Source of the DNA: Pseudomonadota bacterium
GTDB lineage: Bacteria > Myxococcota_A > Polyangia > GCA-2747355
Reading direction: 5' to 3'
Assembly (NCBI GenBank): GCA_002747355.1
Contig: PDPC01000039.1
Location: forward strand, 1-45,110
Length of the DNA: 45,110 nt
A program made the position numbers and the translations under genes. Each line of letters begins with the position of its first letter. The first letter of the stretch is position 1. Under the pieces are notes generated by a model. The model was not told the DNA's origin. It did no database searches and was given only the letters and a program-made list of their open reading frames with translations. Positions 9,019-17,237 of the stretch are shown in pieces.

Positions 9019-9351
9019 GGCTCCTCTCCGGGGTACCACGCAGGCTCGGGAGCAGCAAGGCACCTCCCGTTGTGTCGCGATCTGCGCTCCGTTGACTTGA
9101 CGGCATCATGCCGTGCCGTGGTAAGCCAGGACAATGGTCGCAGGAGTTAGGAGCTTCCGCTACACATGCCTCCCGTCGCCGAGCACAGCGCCGCCGGCCG
9201 CTCTCTAGGCCTCAGAACGTTCACCATACTACCCGTATGGCTCGTGTCTTCGGCTACGAAAGCCGCGCGGCCGCTCAGCACCCGGCTCCTCCCAAAGGGA
9301 TGGGGAAGCTCTCAGGCGGGTGACGCGAGACGTGAGTCGAGGTGGGGTCTC
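9019..9351. other. 333-bp gap: IR, TTGACT box and R1 element
   Basis: Between the divergent lipoprotein and Omp85 genes there is a TTGACT box (9092-9097) and an inverted repeat ACGGCA-TCA-TGCCGT (9100-9114) that could be an operator. A complete R1 element follows at 9147-9315. Open frames through the element have no start signals and mirror other copies, so I do not call a gene. Confidence 0.5.
9147..9315 (+). repeat. R1 element, copy 2 (complete)
   Basis: A 169-bp copy. The left terminus is TTAGGAGCTTCCGC (9147-9160) and the right terminus GGGGAAGCTCTCAG (9302-9315). The right end reverse-complemented matches the left at 10 of 14 positions. Internal landmarks are CCTCCCGTCGCCG (9169), GGCCTCAGAACGTTC (9209), CCCGTATGGCTCGT (9232) and CAGCACCCGGCTC (9276). 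It lies upstream of the Omp85 gene and could carry or separate its promoter. Confidence 0.82.
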
Positions 9352-10959
9352 GTGGTCGAGCGGCGAGCATCGACAGCGTTGATCGGAGCGGCGTCCGGGC
9401 TGATTCTGAGCCTCCTCGCGGTCGCTGGCGCCCGCGCTCAGCCGACGAACCCGAAAAACCAACCGGCGAGCCAGCCGACGTCGCGACGAGCGAGATCCGT
9501 CACGCCTCCGCTGCCGTCGCCGACGACCAGGCCGACGACCAGGCCGACGACCAGGCCGACGACACCGCCGACCTCCAAGCCCGCGGGCGTCTCTTCCACG
9601 CCGACCAAGGCCAGCGCCGAGGATCAGCTCCCGCGTTACCTGATCGAGACGATCGAGATCCGCGGCAACAGCAAGACCCGGGAGGCGGTGATCCGCCGCG
9701 CGCTGCAGGTCAAGGTCGGCCAGCGCCTCGCCGTCGACGACCCAGGCTTCGTCGGCTCGCGCTACCGTCTCCTCGCCCTCGGGTTCTTCTCCGACGTGCA
9801 GCTGCGGCTGAAGAAGGGCTCGCGGCGCGGCCGCGTCGTGCTCGTGGTGCAGGTCAAAGAGCGCGGCACGATCGTCCTCAGCGATCTCTTCCTCGGCGTG
9901 AGCGAGGCGACGGCCGCCTGGGGCGGGCTCGGCCTGGCGGAGCGGAACTTCCTCGGCCGCGGCATCGCCCTCGAGGGGGCCTTCGTGCTCGGCGCCGATC
10001 CGGACGTCGAGCGCGCCAAGCTGCAGCAGGCCTACTGGGGGCGGATCACCGCGCCCTGGATCGCGGGCATCCCCCTCGAGCTCTCGGCGAGCTTCCTTTG
10101 TCTGCGAGGCAGCGAGTTTTTCCGCCAGGCCGGCGCCGAGGGTGACGGCGCTCCTGGAAACTTCCTCTCATCGCCCTACCAGCGCATCGGTGGCACCGTG
10201 GGTCTGGGCTTTGAGCTCGGCCGCTGGGTGCGGATGCAGGTCGACTACCGCGGCGAGGCCGTGGAGGCCGACATCCCCGCCGGCGCTGTCTGGCAGCGCC
10301 CCGACGGCCGCTCCCAGCCGATCGCGTTCGTGATCGAGAGCGGCCCCAGCGTGCTCTCGCTGATCTCGGCGGCGATCGAGTTCGACTCGCGCTCGGATCC
10401 GGTGCTGCCGGCGCGGGGCAGCTTCCTCCGCGTCGCCGTGGACGCCTCGACGCGGCTGGTCGGCTCCAGCTACAGCTACCTGAAGCTCAGCGTCGAGTAC
10501 AAGCGCTACTTCAAGCTCGGCTGGGGACATATCATCGCGCTCGGCATCTTCAGCGGCGTGATCTTCGGCGAGGCGCCCTTTTTCGAGAAGTTCTTCATCG
10601 GCGACCTCAACGACCTCGTGCCGAGCCGCTCGCTGGGCTTGAACTTCTCGACCATGCCCTCGCGCGACATCTTCGGCACCACCATCGACGCCAAGCGCTA
10701 CGAAGACCTCGCGCTATTGCCGACGGTCGAGTACGTGATCCCCTGGTTTCGTGGCGGCAGCTTCGCCTACGCGGGCGACTTCTTCATGCGCATAGGCTTG
10801 CTCTTTCTCAGCTCCAAAGACGACCTGGGAGTGCGCGACCGACCGCTGGCCGAGTCGATCCCGGTGGATCTGACGATCGACGCCGGCCTGCGTTTCGACA
10901 CCCGCATCGGTATTTTCCGCGTCTCGGTCGGCAACGGCCTCGGACGGATCCCCTTTTAG
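9352..10959 (+). CDS. Omp85-family outer-membrane protein with one POTRA domain
   Basis: This is a BamA/TamA-superfamily outer-membrane protein. The preferred start is GTG at 9352, preceded by GAGGTGGGG and giving a signal peptide that ends ARAQ; the frame is open further upstream, through the R1 element. After a Thr/Pro repeat tract (TRPTTRPTT units) comes a POTRA domain (YLIETIEIRGNSKTREAVI, then LGFFSDVQLRL). A C-terminal barrel of about 330 residues ends in Phe (LGRIPF), as expected for a barrel signal. At about 535 residues with a single POTRA it is not canonical BamA, which has five. It is the first gene of an apparent operon: the next gene starts 4 bp after its stop. A role in outer-membrane protein or lipid insertion is inferred from the family. 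Confidence 0.85.
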   Translation: MVERRASTALIGAASGLILSLLAVAGARAQPTNPKNQPASQPTSRRARSVTPPLPSPTTRPTTRPTTRPTTPPTSKPAGVSSTPTKASAEDQLPRYLIETIEIRGNSKTREAVIRRALQVKVGQRLAVDDPGFVGSRYRLLALGFFSDVQLRLKKGSRRGRVVLVVQVKERGTIVLSDLFLGVSEATAAWGGLGLAERNFLGRGIALEGAFVLGADPDVERAKLQQAYWGRITAPWIAGIPLELSASFLCLRGSEFFRQAGAEGDGAPGNFLSSPYQRIGGTVGLGFELGRWVRMQVDYRGEAVEADIPAGAVWQRPDGRSQPIAFVIESGPSVLSLISAAIEFDSRSDPVLPARGSFLRVAVDASTRLVGSSYSYLKLSVEYKRYFKLGWGHIIALGIFSGVIFGEAPFFEKFFIGDLNDLVPSRSLGLNFSTMPSRDIFGTTIDAKRYEDLALLPTVEYVIPWFRGGSFAYAGDFFMRIGLLFLSSKDDLGVRDRPLAESIPVDLTIDAGLRFDTRIGIFRVSVGNGLGRIPF

Positions 10960-10963
10960 GCCG

Positions 10964-11656
10964 ATGATGGCACGCGCGCGACCCAGCCTCGGGCCCGACC
11001 TCCTCGCTGTGGCGCGCCGCTGGCGCCGCTGGATCGTCGCGCTGGGGGCGCTGCTCTATCTGGGAGTGGCGGGCTCGGCCGCGGCGCAGACCAAGGTCGT
11101 CTCCAAGCGGGTGACGTTTCGTCAGGTCGGCAAGAACGTGACCATGAGCGTTGGCTTCCGCGAGATGTTCGACGCCAAGCTCAGAGAGAAGCTCAAGAGC
11201 GGCTTCGCGACCACCGTGGTGATGCGAGTCTACCTCTACCAGAAGGGCGGCGGTCGGCCGATCGTCGCCTTGGCTCGCAGGCTCCGCGCGGTCTACGACC
11301 TCTGGGATGAGCAGTTCCGGCTAACCATCGAGGAGTCGGGGGCGACCCGCTCGGAGCTTCATCGTGGGATCAGGGAGGTCGTCGATCGCCTCTCCAGCTT
11401 CTGGAGGGTTCCGCTGGTGCGCTATACCTCGCTTGCGGTGGGTAAACGCTACTTCGTCGCGGCGATCGTCGAGGTCGACCCGATGAGCAAGCGGCTCCTC
11501 GCCGCCGTGCGCCGCTGGCTGCGCAAGCCCGCGCGACGTCAGGTCGGGGGCAACAACCTCTTCGGCTCGTTCGTCAGCATCTTCGTCAACAACAAGATCC
11601 GCAGCGCCCGCAAGACCTACAAGTTCCGGTCGCAGCCCTTCTTCCGCCGCAAATGA
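10964..11656 (+). CDS. exported DUF4390-like protein
   Basis: This 230-residue protein has an N-terminal signal peptide or anchor (RRWIVALGALLYLGVAGSAAAQ). A beta-rich region (TKVVSKRVTFRQVGKNVTMSVGF) and a basic C-terminus (NNLFGSFVSIFVNNKIRSA) follow. DUF4390 proteins are exported proteins of unknown role typically encoded just before an NtrY-type kinase in proteobacteria, which is exactly the order here. The stop overlaps the kinase start by 4 bp (ATGA at 11653-11656). It may be a periplasmic partner or input for the kinase; this is inference from gene order. Confidence 0.7.
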   Translation: MMARARPSLGPDLLAVARRWRRWIVALGALLYLGVAGSAAAQTKVVSKRVTFRQVGKNVTMSVGFREMFDAKLREKLKSGFATTVVMRVYLYQKGGGRPIVALARRLRAVYDLWDEQFRLTIEESGATRSELHRGIREVVDRLSSFWRVPLVRYTSLAVGKRYFVAAIVEVDPMSKRLLAAVRRWLRKPARRQVGGNNLFGSFVSIFVNNKIRSARKTYKFRSQPFFRRK

Positions 11657-13191
11657 GCCGCTTTGGCCTCAAGATCATCGGCGCGATGCTGCTGCTGGCG
11701 GTGATCCCGCTGGTGACGTCGATCTGGCTGGTGGCCCAGGTGATCGAGGTCTCCAATAACGTCGCCGCCGGTCAGGTGCAGCAGCTCGCCGAGCCGGTCT
11801 CGCGCTCCGCCTCGGCTTACCGCGCGCTCTTTCGAGCCTTGAAGGCGAAGCTGAAGCTCCAGGGGCAGCTGATCGGCGGGGACAGCACCCTGCGAGCCCT
11901 CCTCGCCGGCGCCGGGGGAGAGCGTCCGGCGGCGCTCCGCAAGCGCGCGGCCGCGCTGCTCGCCGCCCACCGCGATCTGGCGTCGCTGCGCGTGGCGACA
12001 GGAGACGGACGCGAGCTGGTCAAGGTCGCGCGGTCCTTCGATCCGCAGCGGATGCGCGACCTCCGCGTGACCCATCCGATCGGCGACAAGGCGCGCCTCG
12101 AGCTGGTCTTCGTCACGCCGCGGGCGCCCTTCGATGACTTCCGCGCCCTCGGCCGCGCGCAGCGCGACGCCGTCGACGTCGGCAAGCTCCGCGGTGAGCT
12201 GGAGAGCCTCTACCGGATGGTCTTTCTGATCATCTTCGGCGCGGTGGTGCTGGTGGCGATGGTGATGGGGCTCTTGATCGCGCGGCGCACGACGCGGCGG
12301 ATCTCGCGGCTCGTCGGCGCCACCCGGGAGGTCGCCGCTGGCCACCTCGACACGCAGGTGCGCCTCGAGAGCCGCGACGAGGTGCGCGAGCTCGGCGAGG
12401 CCTTCAACGAGATGGTCCGGGAGCTCCGAGATAGCCGCGGGCGGATCGCCTATCTCGAGAAGATCGGCGCCTGGCAGGAGATCGCGCGGCGCCTGGCCCA
12501 TGAGATCAAAAACCCGCTGACGCCGATCCAGCTCGCCGCGCAGCAGCTGCATCGCCAATTCGCTGGCGACGATCCGGCCTTTCGGCGCACGTTGGACGAC
12601 GCCTACGACATCATCACCGAGGAGGTCGACGGGCTGCGGCGGCTGGTCACGGCGTTCTCTTCCTTCGCCAAGCTGCCGCGGGTGCAGGCCGGCGCGGTGG
12701 AGCTGCACAACCTGATCGACGACTTCCTCAAGAGCCACGTCGAGCTGTCCGAGCAGGCCGAGATCCGCTACACCCCCCTCGACAACGAGTGCCTGGTGCT
12801 CGTCGACCGGATGCTGCTCAAGCACGTGCTGGTCAACCTGATCGAGAACGCGATCCAGGCCGGCGCCGAGGCGGGCCTCGAGCGCACGATCGCCGTCGAG
12901 CTGACGGCGAGCATCGACGAGCCGCGGCGTGAGGTGCTGCTGACGATCGCCGACGACGGACCTGGGATGGATCCAGAGACCGTGAGCCGCGCCTTCGATC
13001 CGTACTACACGACCAAAGAGCACGGCACGGGGCTGGGGCTGGCGATCGTGAAGAAGATCGTGCTCGAGCATCAGGGCTCGATCGAGCTCTCCTCGACGCC
13101 GGGTGAGGGGACCCGCTTCTCGCTGCGGCTGCCGCTGGAGGTGCACGTCGACGCGACCACCGGTCAGCTGACGCGGCTGAGCCGGCGCTGA
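11653..13191 (+). CDS. NtrY-like sensor histidine kinase
   Basis: This membrane sensor kinase has 512 residues: TM1 at about 7-30, an extracytoplasmic region of about 155 residues, TM2 at about 192-215, and HAMP (ISRLVGATREVAAGHLD). The dimerisation/phospho-acceptor motif is HEIKNPLTPI with H283. The ATPase domain has an N box (NLIENAIQA), DDGPGMD and GTGLGLAIV. The HEIKNPLTPI motif is typical of NtrY relatives. No NtrX-type regulator is encoded in the window, so its partner must lie elsewhere. It is third in an operon after the Omp85 and DUF4390-like genes, suggesting that it monitors the envelope. The stop codon sits inside a 17-bp palindrome (13184-13200) that may form a weak hairpin. Confidence 0.9.
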   Translation: MSRFGLKIIGAMLLLAVIPLVTSIWLVAQVIEVSNNVAAGQVQQLAEPVSRSASAYRALFRALKAKLKLQGQLIGGDSTLRALLAGAGGERPAALRKRAAALLAAHRDLASLRVATGDGRELVKVARSFDPQRMRDLRVTHPIGDKARLELVFVTPRAPFDDFRALGRAQRDAVDVGKLRGELESLYRMVFLIIFGAVVLVAMVMGLLIARRTTRRISRLVGATREVAAGHLDTQVRLESRDEVRELGEAFNEMVRELRDSRGRIAYLEKIGAWQEIARRLAHEIKNPLTPIQLAAQQLHRQFAGDDPAFRRTLDDAYDIITEEVDGLRRLVTAFSSFAKLPRVQAGAVELHNLIDDFLKSHVELSEQAEIRYTPLDNECLVLVDRMLLKHVLVNLIENAIQAGAEAGLERTIAVELTASIDEPRREVLLTIADDGPGMDPETVSRAFDPYYTTKEHGTGLGLAIVKKIVLEHQGSIELSSTPGEGTRFSLRLPLEVHVDATTGQLTRLSRR

Positions 13192-13284
13192 GTCAGCGCC
13201 TCGATGGTCGTCGTCATCACCCGCCTCGCGTCGCGAGCTCTGCTCCCCTTGCCTAGGCGCGGGGAGGGAAGCAGGGGAGGGGGG

Positions 13285-13368
13285 CTTGGTCGCACGCAAC
13301 CGACGAGCGACACCCGCTGTGATGTCGCAGACCAGCGCGGCGACGGGAGGGACGTTGGGCTGCTAGAG
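13285..13368 (-). repeat. R2 element, copy 3 (left part, inverted)
   Basis: Read on the minus strand, this copies 29655-29738: CTAGAG start, AACGTCCCTCCCGTCG, GCGCTGGTCTGCGA, then TGTCGCTCGTCGGTTGCG. The right half of the element is missing; a purine-rich tract (13250-13284) takes its place. The CTAG terminus provides the TAG stop codon of the SCP2 gene (13363-13365). Confidence 0.78.
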
Positions 13369-13686
13369 CTTGAAGATCTCTTGCAGCTTGGTGGCGAGCA
13401 TCGGGTCGCCGGTGACCTTCAGCTTACCCTCGAAGAAGAGCTGCATGCCAGCGGTCGGGTCCTCGAGCACCTTCGCGAGGTCCTCGTCGGCGATCTCGAT
13501 GGTGCACTCAGCGTTCCCCGCGTCGCCCTCTTGCACGCCGACCTCGTCTTTGAGGTTGACGGTCCAGCTGCCGCCCACGTCACCGCTGACGTTAAAGAGG
13601 TAGATCGCGCCGACCTCTTTGGCCTTGTCCGGATTCGCCTCGATCTGCTTGGGGAGCTTCTCGGTAAATAGGGCTTTGGCGTCCAT
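13363..13686 (-). CDS. SCP2-family sterol-carrier-like protein
   Basis: This 107-residue cytoplasmic protein matches the SCP2 fold: GGSWTVNLKDE, then CTIEIADEDLAKVLEDP, then the typical end FFEGKLKVTGDPMLATKLQ. SCP2 domains bind hydrophobic ligands such as fatty acyl chains or sterols in a tunnel. The ATG at 13686 is preceded by a strong AGGAGGA at 8 bases distance. The gene stands alone, and its stop codon is formed by the end of an R2 repeat. The ligand cannot be told from sequence. Confidence 0.9.
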   Translation of the reverse strand: MDAKALFTEKLPKQIEANPDKAKEVGAIYLFNVSGDVGGSWTVNLKDEVGVQEGDAGNAECTIEIADEDLAKVLEDPTAGMQLFFEGKLKVTGDPMLATKLQEIFKL

Positions 13687-14089
13687 TCTTGCGTCCTCCT
13701 GATGGTCCGCCGCGTCTCCGGCGGGGTCGGCACAGGCCTGCGCCATCGTGCTCTTCGACGCGTATAACGCGCCGGGCTGAAGCACCGCGTCAGGCCCGCG
13801 TGAGCTTGAGTCTGACGCATTCCGCCACAGGCGCAAGCGGGAACACACGCGCGCCGCGTTTCGCATACAATGCCCGGGATGTCGGTGGTTTCCGGGCTCG
13901 ATCGGCTGCCCGCTGGGCCGGCTCCTTTGGCCTCGATGGGTGTGCGGGAGGACAGGTCTTTGCGGATCCTGTCGGCGTCGCGGCCGCGCTGAGCAGGCCC
14001 CGCTCGTGCCGCTCTCGGAGACCCCTCTGGCCCTTCTGCCGCGGCGCCACCGCGGCCCTGCGCCGCGCGATCCTCGCCGAGCGGGCGCG
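13687..14089. other. gap between the SCP2 gene and the glnE remnant
   Basis: The gap holds the SCP2 Shine-Dalgarno site (13694-13700) and a TACAAT box near 13867 followed by an ATG at 13873, which may be the former glnE start region. I could not align the translated sequence with the GlnE N-terminus in any frame. No intact gene is seen. Confidence 0.4.
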
Positions 14090-14645
14090 CTCGCCGGAGC
14101 CCGACGCCGTGGGGTGGGTCGACGCGCTCTCGCGGGCCGGGGCGCCCGCACCGAGGGCGGTGTTGGCGACCGAGGTGCGTCGTATCCGCGCCCGCGTCGA
14201 GAAAGAGCTTGCCGAGGAAAAGGGCCCTTCCTACAATCTCAAGCTCGGCAAGGGTGGCCTGCTAAACATTGAATTCATTGCACAATAGTTCGCGCTCTCC
14301 TGCGGCATGGGGGGCCCGCTGGGGGCCCGCTGGAGGCAGACCCTCTCTGCCGCCGAGGTGGCCTATGAGCGGGGCGATCGGGCGCTCGGCGATAGCCGAC
14401 AGCTCGCCGCCGGCGATCGCTTCTGGCGTCGCCTGGAGCGCCGCCTGCCGCTCGTCCGCGGGGGCGCCGACGAGCGCCTGCCAGCGGCGCCCGCGGGGCT
14501 CGAGGTCGTCGCGCGTCGGCCGGGCTGTCGGCAGCCGCGCGACCCGCGCGCCGGCGAGCCGCTCCTCGCGGGTTATCGCGGCAAGACCGCCTCGATCCGC
14601 GAGACCTTCGACCCCGCGCTCGAGCGGGCCAGCGAGGAGCAGCGC
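14090..14645 (+). pseudogene. glnE: decayed glnE (glutamine synthetase adenylyltransferase)
   Basis: GlnE adenylylates and deadenylylates glutamine synthetase. Frame 3 here encodes the end of the C-terminal nucleotidyltransferase domain: RIRARVEKEL, then YNLKLGKGGLLNIEFIAQ, matching the conserved family motif. A TAG (14286-14288) interrupts the frame where the family has a Tyr or similar residue. After it the same frame resumes with GlnE-like sequence (DRFWRRLERRLPLVRG, GLEVVARRPGC, LLAGYRGKTASIRETFD). No N-terminal deadenylylase half can be recognised upstream, so the gene is a remnant of about 180 residues rather than a simple nonsense allele. It ends where the next gene begins. A functional copy may exist elsewhere. 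Confidence 0.72.
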
Positions 14646-14648
14646 CGA

Positions 14649-16643
14649 ATGACCGACAGCCTGTTGGTGCTGCTCGCCTGCCGCGAGCCGAGCTTTCGCG
14701 ATCAGCTGGGACAGACCCTGGTGGAGCGTCAGCTCCAGGTCGTGGCCGTGGGCACACCCCACGAGGTGATCGTCACCCTCGAGACCCGCGAGGTCGCGGC
14801 GATGGTGATCTACGACGATCTGCCGCTGAGCGACGCCGAGGAGCTGGCGCAGGCCGTGCGCCGACACCAGCTCGGCATCGACGTGCCGCTGGTGTTGTTG
14901 GTGCGCCGCCCCTGGAGCGCGCCGCGGAAGGCCGTCGCGATCCAAGAGCTGGCGCTGGTCGACGTGCTGCCGATCGAGGATGTCACGCCAGAGCAGGTCT
15001 GTGAGATGCTGGTCGCCGAGCTCCAGGGCCCGACCCACGATCCCGACGCGCCCCCGTCGACCAGCTTCGAGCGGCTGGCCGATCCTGCCAGCCACGCTGA
15101 GCGGCGGCAGGTCGAGGTCGCGGCCGAGGCGGCGAAGCAGGGGCAGCCGCTCTTGCGCGGCAACCTCCGAGCCGAGCCCTTCCCCGAGCTTCTGCACAAG
15201 CTCTATCGCGAGCAGGTGAGCGGCGCGCTCTTTCTGCTTCGAGACAACATCAAAAAGATCGTCTATTTCCGCGAAGGGCACCCGATCTACGTCAAGTCGA
15301 ACCTGCTCTCCGAGTGTCTCGGCAACGTGCTCGTGCGCGAGAAGATGATCTCGCCAGAGGAGTGCGAGGCGTCGCTCGACCGAATGCGCGAGACGCGACG
15401 ACAGCAGGGGACGGTGCTGATCGAGATGGGCAGCATCTCGCCGCAGAACCTGGTCTTTGGCCTCGAGCTGCAGCTGCAGACCAAGCTCTTCGACATCTTC
15501 GGCTGGCCCAGCGCCGAGTACCTTTTCAAGAGCGACGCCAAGCTGCCCAGCGAGGTGGTGCGCCTCGAGCTGTCCAACGCCGCGCTGATCGCCGAGGGCG
15601 TGCGGCGGATGTGGGATCAAGAGCGCCTCGAGCAGGCGCTGGCGCCGTCTCTGGAGCGCTACCTCGTACCCGCGGGAGATCCGGAGCTGCGCTTTCAGCA
15701 TCTGCCCCTCGACGAGATGGAGCAGACCTTCCTCGACACCATCGACGGCGCGTTCACCTTGCGCGAGCACGTGGCCAACTCGCCGATCCCCGATCGTCTT
15801 GCGCTGGCCCTGGCCTACGTCTTGGTGGTGACGGGAGTCGTCGAGCTCGCCGACCAGCCGACGCGCAAGCGCGAGGCGGCGCAGCAGCAGGCCTCCGAGG
15901 AGGTCCGCGTCCGCCAGCGCCTCGGCCAGGAGCTGGTCTCGCTGCGCCAACGCGACGCCTTCGGGGTGTTGGGCGTGGCCGCGGGTTGCAGCGACGAGGA
16001 GGTGGAGCAGGGCTACTCGCGGCTGGCGCGGCGGCATCACCCCGATCGCTATCGTCACTTCTCGTCGGAGACCCGGCAGATGGCGCGCGAGATCTTCGGC
16101 CTGCTCTACGACGCCTACACGCAGATCGACAGCGAGGACAAGCGGCGCTTCTATCGCCAGGGGGCGATGGCGGCGGACCTCGAGGACATCTCCGAGGTCG
16201 GCCGCCGCAGCCTCGTTGCCGAGGAGCTCGCAGGACGGGCGATGCAGCTGATGGAAGCCCAAGACTGGAGCGCCGCCCACGAGCTCTTGCTCGAGGCCGT
16301 GCAGCAGCTCGGCGAGGCGGGCGATCTGCAGGCGATGCTCGGCTGGGTCACCTACAACCTCGACCGCCAGAACACGGCCCGACGGCGTGAGAGCATCCGG
16401 CTCCTGCGTCGCGCCATCGAGCTCGACGGGCGCCACGACCAGGCGTACCTCTATTTAGGGCATATCTACGCGGCGATCGGCCGCACGATCCTCGCCGAGA
16501 AGCAATACGAGCGCGCCGTCCAATGCAACCCCGCCTGCACCGAGGCCCTCGAGCAGCTGCAGCTGACCAAGGCAGCGCGCAAACGGCGCCGCACCGGCCC
16601 CGCCACCGCGCTGCTGAAGATCACCAACAACGACGGCGAGTAG
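14649..16643 (+). CDS. receiver-like/PATAN/J-domain/TPR protein
   Basis: A 664-residue multidomain cytoplasmic protein. Residues 1-125 look like a degenerate receiver (LLVLLACREPSFRDQLG, VIYDDLPLSDAEEL). Residues 165-400 resemble PATAN/DUF4388 (LRAEPFPELLHKLYREQVSGAL, YFREGHPIYVKSN), a domain of delta-type bacteria. Residues 436-505 are a J domain with the HPD motif near 463 (RRHHPDRY), which would stimulate an Hsp70. TPR-like helices follow (about 520-650: ESIRLLRRAIELD, AYLYLGHIYAAIGR). The ATG at 14649 is chosen because GAGGAG lies 9 bases upstream and because earlier in-frame codons belong to the glnE remnant. This combination is typical of myxobacterial gliding and signalling adaptors; the partner is unknown. 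Confidence 0.85.
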   Translation: MTDSLLVLLACREPSFRDQLGQTLVERQLQVVAVGTPHEVIVTLETREVAAMVIYDDLPLSDAEELAQAVRRHQLGIDVPLVLLVRRPWSAPRKAVAIQELALVDVLPIEDVTPEQVCEMLVAELQGPTHDPDAPPSTSFERLADPASHAERRQVEVAAEAAKQGQPLLRGNLRAEPFPELLHKLYREQVSGALFLLRDNIKKIVYFREGHPIYVKSNLLSECLGNVLVREKMISPEECEASLDRMRETRRQQGTVLIEMGSISPQNLVFGLELQLQTKLFDIFGWPSAEYLFKSDAKLPSEVVRLELSNAALIAEGVRRMWDQERLEQALAPSLERYLVPAGDPELRFQHLPLDEMEQTFLDTIDGAFTLREHVANSPIPDRLALALAYVLVVTGVVELADQPTRKREAAQQQASEEVRVRQRLGQELVSLRQRDAFGVLGVAAGCSDEEVEQGYSRLARRHHPDRYRHFSSETRQMAREIFGLLYDAYTQIDSEDKRRFYRQGAMAADLEDISEVGRRSLVAEELAGRAMQLMEAQDWSAAHELLLEAVQQLGEAGDLQAMLGWVTYNLDRQNTARRRESIRLLRRAIELDGRHDQAYLYLGHIYAAIGRTILAEKQYERAVQCNPACTEALEQLQLTKAARKRRRTGPATALLKITNNDGE

Positions 16644-16950
16644 CGGCCAGCGGCGCGGCGGCCCGCGGTGACCGCTCGCCAGTCCGCCTCTCAGCATGGC
16701 GAGGGGCGAAGGGCCGCGAGCTCAGCCCTTGCGATACCACGGCGTTGATAGGCCCCCCGGCGTCCAGACTGGCGTCGCGACGATCATGGGAAGAGGACCC
16801 CCTGTCGGAGCGTTACCTCGACGGTCTAGCGCGGTCCGCGGTCCAGCCGGAGGTGATAGGCTGGGCCAGAGAATCGGCGCGCGCGCAAGGGTGCGCGCTT
16901 CGACGGAGAAGCCAAAGGAGGATAGACAACCGAGTGTAACTCTACTGGTG

Positions 16951-17090
16951 TTAGGAGCACCCCCAAACCGTCCTCCCGTCGCCGCGTTCGAGGCCTCAGA
17001 ACGTTCGCCGTAGGGCTCGTTGCTTTGGCTACGACATCGGCTCGGCAGCTCAGCACTCGGCTCGGTCCTGAACGTGTGGGGTGCTCGTAG
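16951..17090 (+). repeat. R1 element, copy 3 (complete, shorter)
   Basis: A 140-bp copy. The left terminus TTAGGAGCACCCCCA and the right terminus TGTGGGGTGCTCGTAG are inverted repeats (12 of 14 core positions). Shared internal landmarks with copy 2 are CCGTCCTCCCGTCGCC, AGGCCTCAGAACGTTC, GGCTACGA and CAGCTCAGCAC. It lacks the GCCGCCGGCCGC stretch found in copies 2 and 4. Confidence 0.82.
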
Positions 17091-17148
17091 GGTGATTGAG
17101 CCTGCAGGCTGAATCTGCGACGCGGTGCGGCATGGTGCTTGCTTTTTC

Positions 17149-17177
17149 TTGCACCCTGATGGTGTCACAGGTATATC
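17149..17177 (+). promoter_or_regulatory. sigma-70-type promoter of the 17238 lipoprotein gene
   Basis: TTGCAC (17149-17154) and TATATC (17172-17177) are separated by exactly 17 bases, in a locally A+T-rich stretch. The start of transcription would be near 17184, about 55 bases before the ATG. Confidence 0.65.
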
Positions 17178-17237
17178 AAAGGCACCGATATAGACAAACA
17201 GAGCTATTGATTCGACTATCCGAAGGAGAGCTGAGGC

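Larger units (their letters stand above)
16644..17237. other. 594-bp intergenic region with an R1 element and promoter
   Basis: There is no credible gene. A GCGCGC hairpin occurs near 16878-16899. A strong Shine-Dalgarno-like AAAGGAGG (16914-16921) is followed by GTG-TAA (16933-16938), giving an empty start-stop just before the R1 copy at 16951. A promoter for the lipoprotein gene lies at 17149-17177. Confidence 0.5.

Noticed and set aside
9352-10959. Naming the Omp85 gene bamA
   Set aside because: Only one POTRA domain is visible, and neighbours are not those of bamA (skp, lpxD).
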